A DNA stretch of 64,000 nucleotides. Origin: JAVKSL01 sp039583695 (GTDB lineage: Bacteria; Actinomycetota; Acidimicrobiia; Acidimicrobiales; JAJPHD01). The position numbers were made by a program, and so were the translations under genes. This document shows positions 36,131 through 43,679 of this stretch, piece by piece. The DNA is taken from positions 1 through 64,000 of the forward strand of contig JAVKSL010000007.1 of NCBI GenBank assembly GCA_039583695.1, in the 5' to 3' direction. Below the pieces are notes generated by a model. That model saw only the letters and a list, made by a program, of their open reading frames with translations. It made no database searches and was not told where the DNA came from. Each line of letters begins with the position of its first letter. Position 1 is the stretch's first letter.

Positions 36131-36346
36131 CCTGCCGTTTGGTTTGGCCGAAGCTCGCCCATGAGGCGCACGGGCTCAGGTTAGCGGAGATGCGGTTGTT
36201 CGTGGATCCGCGGGCCCATGCGCAAGTTGGTGAGCACGGAGGGCTCAGTTAGGCCAGACTGGGAGCATGGGCGAGTCAGCAGGAGTCCAGCTAAGGGTAT
36301 CGGACTCGGAGAGGCTCGAGCGAAGGGTGGAACGGCGAGGTCGGAG

Positions 36347-36913
36347 GTGACGGTTGCCGCTGTGGTTCTGGCGGCGGGGGAGGGTAGTCGCTTCGCGGGC
36401 CCTTCGCACAAGCTCCTGGCCAACCTGCGGGGACGGCCCGTGGTGACCTGGTCAGTCCAAGCGGCGCTGGAGGCGGCGCTTGACGAGACCCTGGTTGTGA
36501 TCGGAGCAGTGGACCTTGCTGATCATCTGCCCGGCGGCCTCACTGTGCTGCACAACGAGTCCTGGGCGAGCGGGCAGGCTAGCTCGCTCCGGGTTGCCAT
36601 GGACTGGTGCGCTCGCCAGGGCCATTCGGCCGCCGTCGTGGGCTTGGGTGACCAGCCCCTGGTCCCGGCCGCAGCTTGGCGGGCGGTGGCCACCGCGGCG
36701 ACCGGGCCGATCGTGACCGCCACCTTCGGCGGGAAGCGGCGCCCGCCGGTGAGGCTCGACGATTCGGTCTGGCCGCTGCTCCCAGTGACCGGGGACGAAG
36801 GCGCCCGCGCGCTCATGGCGGGGCGCCCAGAGTTGGTGTTCGAAGTAGCCTGCGATGGAGATCCAGTCGATATCGATACCGTGGAGGACTTGGGACATGC
36901 AGCTGACCAATGA
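36347..36913 (+). CDS. MobA/MocA-like nucleotidyltransferase
   Basis: A 188-residue NTP-transferase of the type that makes molybdopterin cytosine (or guanine) dinucleotide. The nucleotide-binding start is VVLAAGEGSRF with a downstream HKLL lysine. GLGDQPLVPAAAW holds the metal-binding Asp, and GDEGARALM and DIDTVEDL complete the family pattern. A GTG at 36347 with GGAG close upstream is chosen; the frame extends back to 36218 without family resemblance. Form II hydroxylases need the cytosine dinucleotide cofactor, so a MocA-like role fits the context. It overlaps coxG by 17 bases. Confidence 0.88.
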   Translation: MTVAAVVLAAGEGSRFAGPSHKLLANLRGRPVVTWSVQAALEAALDETLVVIGAVDLADHLPGGLTVLHNESWASGQASSLRVAMDWCARQGHSAAVVGLGDQPLVPAAAWRAVATAATGPIVTATFGGKRRPPVRLDDSVWPLLPVTGDEGARALMAGRPELVFEVACDGDPVDIDTVEDLGHAADQ

Positions 36914-37772
36914 GTTCCGGGTGGCAATCCCGGTCGAGCAGGCATGGGGAGTGCTGACCGATGTGGAGCGCATCGCGCCATGCATGCCCGGTGCCGAGCT
37001 GCGCGAGGTCGAGGGCGAGGAGTACCGCGGCGTGGTCAAGGTGAAGGTGGGGCCGGTCTCGGCCGAATACCAGGGTGCTGCGCACTTCGTGGAGCGCGAC
37101 GACGTCGGGCATCGTGCCGTCCTGCGGGCCGAAGGCCGCGAGACCAAGGGCCAGGGCAACGCCAATGCCACGATCACCGCGGAGCTCCAGGCCGATGGCG
37201 AAGGAGCGACCCAGGTTTCGGTGGTCACCGACCTGGTCGTGTCGGGCAAGGCTGCCCAGTTCGGCCGGGGGGTGCTCGCAGACGTGTCCACCAAGCTGAT
37301 CAACCAATTCGTCACCTGCCTGGAGGCGACGATCCTTGGCGGTGACCAACCCGGCGCGGAGGGGGAGGCGCCCGATGTGGGTGCCCAAGCCGAGCAGGCC
37401 GACATTGCCGAGCAGGCCGACACAGCAGGCGGGGCCCCGGATCCAGAGGTGGCTGAGAGGGCTCCGGCGAAGGCAGGGCGGCGAGCTGAGGAGCCACCCG
37501 TCATGTCAGGCAAGGGGGCTGGTGGTGATCAAGGGGTCGGGTCGACGGCCGAGCACAACGGCGTGGGCACCGCCGCCAACCCGGTCAGCTCGAACGGGAA
37601 CGCCAACGGCAGCCCAGTGGGCGCTCGCAAGGTTCAAGTGAAGGTGGCTGAGCCGGTCGACTTGTGGCAGGTCGCTGCGCCCTCCGTGGCCAAGCGAGTG
37701 ATCCCGGCGCTCATCGCCGCCTTGGCGCTGGCTCTGGGGGGAGCCTTCATCTGGCGAAGATGGCGGAGTTGA
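36897..37772 (+). CDS. CoxG-like SRPBCC membrane-attached protein
   Basis: A 291-residue protein. Residues 1-150 are a START/SRPBCC domain of the CoxG family: NEFRVAIPVEQAWGVLTDVERIAPCMPGAEL in spaced parts (VLTDVERIAPCMPG), VKVKVGPVSAEYQG, and GRGVLADVSTKLINQF near the end. A long disordered Ala/Glu/Gly linker follows. The C-terminus is one membrane helix, RVIPALIAALALALGGAF, with a positively charged end. CoxG recruits CO dehydrogenase to the membrane in Oligotropha and binds quinone in mycobacterial homologues. Here it probably docks one or both hydroxylases. Confidence 0.9.
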   Translation: MQLTNEFRVAIPVEQAWGVLTDVERIAPCMPGAELREVEGEEYRGVVKVKVGPVSAEYQGAAHFVERDDVGHRAVLRAEGRETKGQGNANATITAELQADGEGATQVSVVTDLVVSGKAAQFGRGVLADVSTKLINQFVTCLEATILGGDQPGAEGEAPDVGAQAEQADIAEQADTAGGAPDPEVAERAPAKAGRRAEEPPVMSGKGAGGDQGVGSTAEHNGVGTAANPVSSNGNANGSPVGARKVQVKVAEPVDLWQVAAPSVAKRVIPALIAALALALGGAFIWRRWRS

Positions 37773-37785
37773 CCAGGGCCAACCC

Positions 37786-38256
37786 ATGAGCAACGAGGAC
37801 GAGCTGGTAGCGCAGCTGCTGGGGCGCGAACCACTGGGCGGTTACGTGGTAGCGCTGAGGGCCGCCGACGGCTCGCCGGTCGTGCTGTGCAACGATCCGC
37901 TGCTGGCCGACGGAACCCCCATGCCAACCCGTTGGTGGCTGGTGGGCAGGTCGTTACGGGAAGCGGTGAGCCGCCTCGAATCGGCAGGTGGGGTGAAGGC
38001 AGCCGAGCAGGCTGTCGACCCTGATGCCCTGGCCGCAGCACATGCCAGATATGCCGCAGAGAGGGACGCTGCCCTGCCAGGCAGGCACGCGGGGCCCGTT
38101 CCGAGTGGCGGGGTCGGGGGCGCTCGCAGGGGCGTGAAGTGCCTTCACGCCCATCTGGCCTGGTATCTCGTGGGCGGCGACGACCCGGTGGGTAGATGGG
38201 TGGTCGATCACCTGGAAAGCCGGCTGGTCGACCAACCCAGCCCTCGTGCCTCGTGA
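37786..38256 (+). CDS. DUF501 domain protein
   Basis: A 156-residue DUF501 protein. The family pattern is visible as LLGREPLGGYVVALR, LLADGTPMPTRWWLVG, and CLHAHLAWYLVGGDDPVGRWV. In actinobacteria this gene sits between the FtsB-like gene and ppx, as in the Mycobacterium Rv1024-Rv1026 region. Here its partner ppx follows with a GTGA overlap, but the FtsB-like gene lies 11.6 kb upstream, beyond the molybdenum cluster. The function is not established. Confidence 0.92.
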   Translation: MSNEDELVAQLLGREPLGGYVVALRAADGSPVVLCNDPLLADGTPMPTRWWLVGRSLREAVSRLESAGGVKAAEQAVDPDALAAAHARYAAERDAALPGRHAGPVPSGGVGGARRGVKCLHAHLAWYLVGGDDPVGRWVVDHLESRLVDQPSPRAS

Positions 38257-39200
38257 GCGCTCCCGCTTACCAGGTCGATGCCGGAGGCCCGGTCCTGGCG
38301 GCCATCGACTGCGGCACCAACTCCACCCGCCTGCTCATAGCCGACGCCGAGGGCAACCCGCTGCGGCGTCTGGCCCGTATAACCCGGCTGGGCAAGGGGG
38401 TGGACGCGACCGGGAAGCTGGCGCCAGAGGCCATCGACCGGACTCTTGCTGTCCTTGGCGAATACCGGGCCGAGATGGACCACCTGGGCGTAGGTGCCGT
38501 GCGCATGTCGACGACCTCAGCGTCACGCGACGCCCTCAATAGAGAGGACTTCTTTGGCCCGGCAGCCAAGATTGTCGGGACCCGCCCCGAGCTGTTGTCG
38601 GGCGAGCAGGAAGGACGGCTCTCATTTGCCGGGGCCACTGCCGGCCTGGACCCGGGCGGGGGCCCTTATGCGGTGGTGGATATTGGGGGAGGATCGACCG
38701 AGGTGGTGCTGGGCCCACCGCCGCGTGCCGTGTCGATGAATGTGGGTTGTGTCCGACTCACTGAGCGCTACCTGCATCACGACCCGCCGCTGCGAGAGGA
38801 GCTCGCTGCCGCCGCGGGCAGTGTGCGGGAGTCGCTGCAACCGGTGATCGCCCAACTGCCAGGAGTCCTGGAGGCTCCGGTGCTGGTTGGCCTGGCGGGG
38901 ACGATCACCACCCTGGCGGCGATCCAGCTCGGCTTGGTGGCCTACGAGCCTGAGAGCACGCACCACAGCGTTCTTGCCCGGCATCAGGTGGACGAGCTGT
39001 TGGCCCGGCTAGCCGGGGTCGCCAGGGCGACCCGCCTCGGCTTCGCGGGCCTCGAAGCAGCTCGGGCTGACGTCATAGTCGGTGGGGCGGTGGTGCTGGC
39101 CACGTTGATGGAGCATCTGCACCTGGAGACCTGCCTGGTCTCCGAGACCGACATCCTGGATGGCATGGTGATGAGCCTCCTGTCGCGTGAGAGTGGCTGA
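38253..39200 (+). CDS. ppx: Exopolyphosphatase / guanosine-pentaphosphate phosphatase (Ppx/GppA)
   Basis: A 315-residue protein of the ASKHA phosphatase fold that removes terminal phosphate from polyphosphate or pppGpp. AAIDCGTNSTRLLI is the phosphate-1 loop. STTSASRDALNR and GEQEGRLSFAGA follow, then VVDIGGGSTEVVLG for the second phosphate loop, and GLAGTITTLAAIQLG. The length matches single-module actinobacterial Ppx proteins rather than longer E. coli Ppx. It starts with GTG overlapping the DUF501 stop. Confidence 0.94.
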   Translation: MSAPAYQVDAGGPVLAAIDCGTNSTRLLIADAEGNPLRRLARITRLGKGVDATGKLAPEAIDRTLAVLGEYRAEMDHLGVGAVRMSTTSASRDALNREDFFGPAAKIVGTRPELLSGEQEGRLSFAGATAGLDPGGGPYAVVDIGGGSTEVVLGPPPRAVSMNVGCVRLTERYLHHDPPLREELAAAAGSVRESLQPVIAQLPGVLEAPVLVGLAGTITTLAAIQLGLVAYEPESTHHSVLARHQVDELLARLAGVARATRLGFAGLEAARADVIVGGAVVLATLMEHLHLETCLVSETDILDGMVMSLLSRESG

Positions 39201-39202
39201 GA

Positions 39203-40432
39203 GTGGAGCGCGCCCCACAGACAAAGAACCCACCGGCTCGGATCGGAGTCCTTGCCGACCTTGCCAGCACCGGCAGCGCCGGAGTTGCCACCTGGATGGG
39301 CCTCCGGGTTCTCCGGGCGGAGATCGGGCGGCGGCTGCCGGACATTGAGGTGGTGGCCATCTCCCAGGCGGCGGTCCAGACCCCGCTTGACGGTGGCGAC
39401 CCGGTGACCCTCGCAGGTCCCTGGACGCCGGAGCGCCGGGCCGAGCTGGCGGCTGGCATGAGCTGCGTTGTCGTACTCGCAGCCGAGCCCGCCGGGGCTG
39501 CCGGGGCCGCCGAGCCCGCCGGGGCCGCCGAGCCCGCCGGGCCACGCGCCTGGCCCCCTCCGGACGGGTTCGGCCCCGAGCACGAGGCCACCTGTCCCAG
39601 CATCACCCTCGATCCGGGCGCCCTTTGCGCACTGGCCCCACGAGTCCTGGGTGACTGGGTCCTGGATCTGAGGCTGGCCTGGCTGCGCATGCTCGGCTTG
39701 TGCCCCGGGCCCGAGGTCCCGATCCTTCTCGACGCCAGCGGCCAGGAAGAGGTCGATGAGCTCGCAACCCGACTGGGCGCAACCCCGTTGGCACTCGTCG
39801 AACCGCTCAGCCTCGAGGATGTGGCTGCCCTGGTCCGCTCGGCGAGGGTCGTCGTTGGTGGCCCGGAGCTGGAAGGCTTGAGCCTGGCCTACGGCACCCG
39901 GCTGGTCTCGCGCGACGATTCCAGTGACGATCTCGATCTGGCGAGCCGCCAGCAATGGGCGAGCACCCTGGTGGATGCCGTGGTCAGCACCGCTCAATTG
40001 GGACGCGCCCACGAGCCCCCTCCGCCCGACCACCTGCAACAGGTCGCTCTAACAGAGCGCCAGCGCCAGGGATGGCGTTACAGGCGCCTGCTGGCCGAGC
40101 AGTCAACCGCAGCCGCCGACCACAGCGCTGAGATCGAGGCCCGCCTGGGTGAGCTGCGTAAGGAAGCGTCGCAGGCCTGGGCCCGCTGGGAGTCCGAGGT
40201 GGCGGCGCAGCGAGCCAAGCTCGAGGCCCTGGCCGCGGAGCGAGATGCGATCGCCACCGAACGGGATCTCGTAGCAGCAGAGCGCGATGGCATGGCCGCG
40301 GCACTCGCCGAAGCCAAGGCCGGGCGCGCGACGATTGAGAGGGAGCTGGAGGCGACTTACGCCACGCGCCTATTTCGTTACACGGCCGGGGTGAGACGGA
40401 TCTACGGGACCCTCCGTCGGAGGCGGGCATGA
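39203..40432 (+). CDS. Glycan-related protein with C-terminal coiled coil
   Basis: A 409-residue protein. The N-terminal part (IGVLADLASTGSAGVATWMG, and later VAALVRSARVVVGGPELEGLSLAYGTRLVS in spaced parts) has the layout of a polysaccharide pyruvyltransferase/GT-B-like fold, but the match is loose. A PAGAAEPAGAAEPAG repeat (39482-39545) interrupts the first domain. Residues 280-380 form a charged coiled coil, and the end (ATRLFRYTAGVRRIYGTLRRRR) is like the basic tails of cell-envelope glycan proteins. It overlaps the GT2 gene by four bases. The specific reaction is not known. Confidence 0.6.
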   Translation: MERAPQTKNPPARIGVLADLASTGSAGVATWMGLRVLRAEIGRRLPDIEVVAISQAAVQTPLDGGDPVTLAGPWTPERRAELAAGMSCVVVLAAEPAGAAGAAEPAGAAEPAGPRAWPPPDGFGPEHEATCPSITLDPGALCALAPRVLGDWVLDLRLAWLRMLGLCPGPEVPILLDASGQEEVDELATRLGATPLALVEPLSLEDVAALVRSARVVVGGPELEGLSLAYGTRLVSRDDSSDDLDLASRQQWASTLVDAVVSTAQLGRAHEPPPPDHLQQVALTERQRQGWRYRRLLAEQSTAAADHSAEIEARLGELRKEASQAWARWESEVAAQRAKLEALAAERDAIATERDLVAAERDGMAAALAEAKAGRATIERELEATYATRLFRYTAGVRRIYGTLRRRRA

Positions 40433-41790
40433 GTGGCGTCGTCGTGCCGTCCCCTCAGGCGCCGCTGGTATCGGTGCTGATGCTCACCTACGGGGCTGGG
40501 GAATGGGTGCGCCAGGCGTTGTCCGCCCTGGTGGCGCACACCCCTCCCGTTTACGAGCTGGTCATCGTGGACAACGCCTCCCCGGACGGAACAGGGGACT
40601 GGCTCGCGGCCCACGTCGAGGGCGCCACCCTGCTGCGAAACGAGGCAAATGTGGGCTTCGGCCCAGGCGTGAACCAGGCGGCCCTCCACGGGCGGGGGCG
40701 ATACCTGTGCCTGCTCAACAGCGACGCCCTAGTCGAGCCCGGCTGGCTGGAGCCGATGCTGGCCGACCTGGAAGGGGTCGCCGAGTGTGGCGCGGTGGTC
40801 CCCCGCTTGGTCAACCTGGACGGGACCCTCCAGGAGGCGGGCGCGGTGATCGGCTCCGACGGCCAGACCATGGCCCTCGGATACGGGGACAGCCCGGACC
40901 GGCCGTGGTACCGCTTCCCCCACTACGTGTCCTACGGGTCGGGCGCGTGCCTGTGCCTGCGGAGGTCATGCTTTTTGGGTCTGGGCGGCTTCGATCCGAT
41001 GTACGGAAAGGGCTATTACGAGGACGTCGACCTTTGCCTGCGCATGGCCGCCGCCGGCCTACGCACCGTGTACGAGCCCCGGTCGGTGGTGCGCCACGTC
41101 CGTGGAGCGTCCAGCCCGAGCTCCGAGGTGAGCCAGCTCCTGGCTGAAAATGCCCAGCGGTTCCGCACCCGGTGGGCCACCCAGCTCGCCGAGCTGCCCC
41201 CCCTGGCCGAGCTGCCCACTCACCCCTACCGGGTGCTGGCAGCCCGGGACATCATGGCGCCTGACCGGGTGCTGGTGATCGGGGATCGCCTGCCGCGCTC
41301 GCCTGAGGATAGGGTCGCCAGCTTGGCCGCGCAGATCATGGAGCTGGCAGGCCAGGCCCGGGTGACCGTGATCGCCCTCGAGGACCCTGCCCCTGCACCC
41401 GAAGCCTGGTGGCTGTTGGATCGCGGAGTGGAGCTGATCTGGGGGATTGGCGACTGGGACGACTGGATGAGCCGGGCCCTATGCCACTACTCGGTCGTCG
41501 TGCTCGCTGACGGCTCGGTCGCCGGTCGGGCGATGGCCCTGTGTGATCGATACCAGCCCCAGGCAAGTGTGGTGCTCCACGTGGAGCAGGCGGCCGACGT
41601 GACGCAGTTTCCGCTGGCGGTTCGCGAGCGCGTCTGTGCGGTGTGGCAGGCGGGCGCCGACCCGGCGGGGGGCTCCGGCTTGGCGGCGGGCGCGGGCCTG
41701 GCGGCGGGCGCGGGCCTGGCCCTTGCGCTGGCACGGGTCGGCGTCGTGGTGACCGGACCGGCTGGCTGGGGCCCCGCTTCGAGGCCCTAA
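40429..41790 (+). CDS. GT2-family glycosyltransferase (rhamnosyltransferase-like)
   Basis: A 453-residue glycosyltransferase family 2 protein. The GT-A core shows VSVLMLTYGAGEWVRQALSAL in parts, VIVDNASPDGTGDWL, NVGFGPGVNQAA, CLLNSDALVEPGWLEPM (DxD-like metal site) and GGFDPMYGKGYYEDVDLCLRM, the family ED-x-DL-x-R motif. A second region after residue 270 includes ARDIMAPDRVLVIGDRLPRSPEDR, resembling the alpha/beta glycosyltransferase domain often attached to GT2. The end has LAAGAGLA repeats. It probably adds sugars to cell-wall polysaccharide with its upstream partner. Its stop overlaps the convergent metE-like stop. Confidence 0.88.
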   Translation: MSGVVVPSPQAPLVSVLMLTYGAGEWVRQALSALVAHTPPVYELVIVDNASPDGTGDWLAAHVEGATLLRNEANVGFGPGVNQAALHGRGRYLCLLNSDALVEPGWLEPMLADLEGVAECGAVVPRLVNLDGTLQEAGAVIGSDGQTMALGYGDSPDRPWYRFPHYVSYGSGACLCLRRSCFLGLGGFDPMYGKGYYEDVDLCLRMAAAGLRTVYEPRSVVRHVRGASSPSSEVSQLLAENAQRFRTRWATQLAELPPLAELPTHPYRVLAARDIMAPDRVLVIGDRLPRSPEDRVASLAAQIMELAGQARVTVIALEDPAPAPEAWWLLDRGVELIWGIGDWDDWMSRALCHYSVVVLADGSVAGRAMALCDRYQPQASVVLHVEQAADVTQFPLAVRERVCAVWQAGADPAGGSGLAAGAGLAAGAGLALALARVGVVVTGPAGWGPASRP

Positions 41791-42827
41791 CCCTTGAGGA
41801 TCCCCGCGGCGTCGTGAATCGCCTGCATCTTGGCGAAGGCGGTCGTTCGGGACAGGTGGTTGAGCCCGCACGAGGTGGTGAGCAGGGTCTGCTCGGGGGC
41901 GAGCCATCTGTTGGCCTGGACGCGCTCCACGATGGTCTCGGGTGACTCCACGTTGCGGTCGATGACGTCTGCCGCTCCGACGGCCAGCTGCTGGTTGCGC
42001 AAGTGGCCCTCGTATCGGGGGGCGTAGTCGTACTCCACCATGATCGCGTCGCAATCGATCTGGCAGATCAGGTCGGCCGGGTACTCGCCGTGGTCGAAGT
42101 AGCGATGCCCGATCTGGCCGTCGTAGTGGGCGCCGACGGCGTAGTTTCCCTGGCAGATGTGAACCCAGCGATTCATGGTGATCCCCTCCAGGGAGGCATT
42201 GATGGCCTCCACTGCGGCTTCGACCTCGGAGCGCTCCACCGCGGCGAACAGCGGCTCGTCGATCTGCAGGTGCTCACAGCCCGCATCCTGCAGCGCGTGG
42301 AAGTTCTTGTTGTACAGGACGGACAGTGCCTCCATGAAGGCGCCGATGTCGTTGTAGTGCTCGTCCCAGGCGACCTTGGCCAGCATGTGGGGCCCGGTCA
42401 TGGTGATCTTCACCGGTCGGTGGGCAAAGCGGGAGGCCGTCTGGAACTCGGGGACCAGGTCCAGCACGGAGTCGGTGTCCACCGGCCCGGTCAGCACCTG
42501 GGCCGGGTGGGTGACATTGGCGTCCTTCGGGGTGATGTTCTTCGGGCGGGTCTCGTCGGAGAAGCCGCCGATCTGGCGCCAGAAGTGGTTGAGCATGGCG
42601 TTCGGCGGGGCATTGCGGTTGTTGGTCCGCCGGTGCATCTCGCCTGTGGTGATGATGTCGATGCCGGCGGCCTCCTGGTCGGCGATGGCGCCCTGCCCAG
42701 CCCGGAACTGAACATCGCTCATGTCCTGGTCCGACAGGGTTCCGGCCTCCACCTGCTTCTCGAGAACCTCGTACCACGGCGGTACGCTGTAAGCCCCGAC
42801 GGTGGTGGTGCTGAATGGCTCGATCAT
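41787..42827 (-). CDS. Short methionine-synthase-like protein (MetE C-terminal domain)
   Basis: A 346-residue protein equal to only the catalytic C-terminal barrel of cobalamin-independent methionine synthase. It shows TTVGAYSVPPWY, GIDIITTGEMHR, ITMTGPHMLAK, QIDEPLFAA and zinc ligands His and Cys in VHICQGN with a later Cys in TTSCGLNH. The N-terminal folate domain of MetE is absent. Such stand-alone barrels in other bacteria may use a methyl donor other than methyl-THF triglutamate. It is divergent from the MetF-like gene, 65 bases apart, and near the full-length metE, so the two may have different roles. Confidence 0.82.
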   Translation of the reverse strand: MIEPFSTTTVGAYSVPPWYEVLEKQVEAGTLSDQDMSDVQFRAGQGAIADQEAAGIDIITTGEMHRRTNNRNAPPNAMLNHFWRQIGGFSDETRPKNITPKDANVTHPAQVLTGPVDTDSVLDLVPEFQTASRFAHRPVKITMTGPHMLAKVAWDEHYNDIGAFMEALSVLYNKNFHALQDAGCEHLQIDEPLFAAVERSEVEAAVEAINASLEGITMNRWVHICQGNYAVGAHYDGQIGHRYFDHGEYPADLICQIDCDAIMVEYDYAPRYEGHLRNQQLAVGAADVIDRNVESPETIVERVQANRWLAPEQTLLTTSCGLNHLSRTTAFAKMQAIHDAAGILKG

Positions 42828-42892
42828 GATCTTTGCCTTCCTGTTGTGGTCGTGGCCGTGGACCGACCCGGCCCGATAGTAGGCTCCCTGGG

Positions 42893-43675
42893 ATGTCGGG
42901 GCAAGCCTTCGAGGTCATATGTGAGGTCGAGCCGGCCACCAAGCCCGACCTGCGCCACGTCAGGCACCAGATCGGGGTCTTCTCCCCGGTGGCGGCGGCA
43001 TTCCTGATTCCCGACAACCACATCGGCCGGGCGACCGTGTCGAGCATCGCGGTGGCCCACGAGGTGGAAGCGATGGGGGGCCGTTCCATCGCGTGCCTCA
43101 ACGCCAGGGACCGCAACCTGCTGGGACTGCGGCGCGACCTGCTGACTGCGGCCGCCTACGGGGTGGATCAGTTCCTCTTCGTGTACGGCGACAAGCCGGC
43201 GACCGGGAGCCGCACGAGCGAGCTGACGGTGCGGGCCATGATCGAGGAGGCCCGGATCTACACCGCGGCGCCCATCTTCGCCGGCTCGGCTCCGCTGCGG
43301 ATCGGGGTCAGCTCGGCCGGGCGTGGGTTCCCGGATTGGAAACGGGCGGCTGACTTTGTGTTCCTCCAGGTCAGCTTCTCGGTGGAGGAGCACCTTCGGT
43401 GGAGGGAGGGCGTCGTCATCGACGGGCCGGTCTATGCCGGGGTGATGGTCTTGCCCAGCGTGGCCATGGCCCAACGCTTGGCCGCCACTATACCCGATAT
43501 CGCCATACCTGAATCGTTGGTGAGGTCCGTGGACGCCGATCCCCGCCAAGCCGGGGCCGAAGCCGCCTGCGAGCAGGTGCTGGCGCTGCGCGACAGCGGA
43601 GCATTCGACGGGGTGCACCTCATCCCGGTGAGCCGCTACCGGGAGGTGGCGGCCCGACTCGAGGGCGTCTTGTAG
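42893..43675 (+). CDS. Methylenetetrahydrofolate reductase-like protein (MetF family)
   Basis: A 260-residue TIM-barrel protein of the MTHFR family. It starts FEVICEVEPATKPDLRHVRHQ (in parts), like the conserved S-x-E-x-x-P-P-K opening but altered, with VTATE-like motifs missing. The flavin region shows GVDQFLFVYGDKP, FVFLQVSFSVEEH and YAGVMVLPSVAMAQRL, corresponding to the family's F-x-x-Q-x-F and G-I-M-P segments. It would reduce methylene-THF to methyl-THF and feed the adjacent methionine synthases. It is shorter than E. coli MetF (296) and divergent enough that a different substrate is possible. The ATG at 42893 is chosen. Confidence 0.75.
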   Translation: MSGQAFEVICEVEPATKPDLRHVRHQIGVFSPVAAAFLIPDNHIGRATVSSIAVAHEVEAMGGRSIACLNARDRNLLGLRRDLLTAAAYGVDQFLFVYGDKPATGSRTSELTVRAMIEEARIYTAAPIFAGSAPLRIGVSSAGRGFPDWKRAADFVFLQVSFSVEEHLRWREGVVIDGPVYAGVMVLPSVAMAQRLAATIPDIAIPESLVRSVDADPRQAGAEAACEQVLALRDSGAFDGVHLIPVSRYREVAARLEGVL

Positions 43676-43679
43676 GGGC

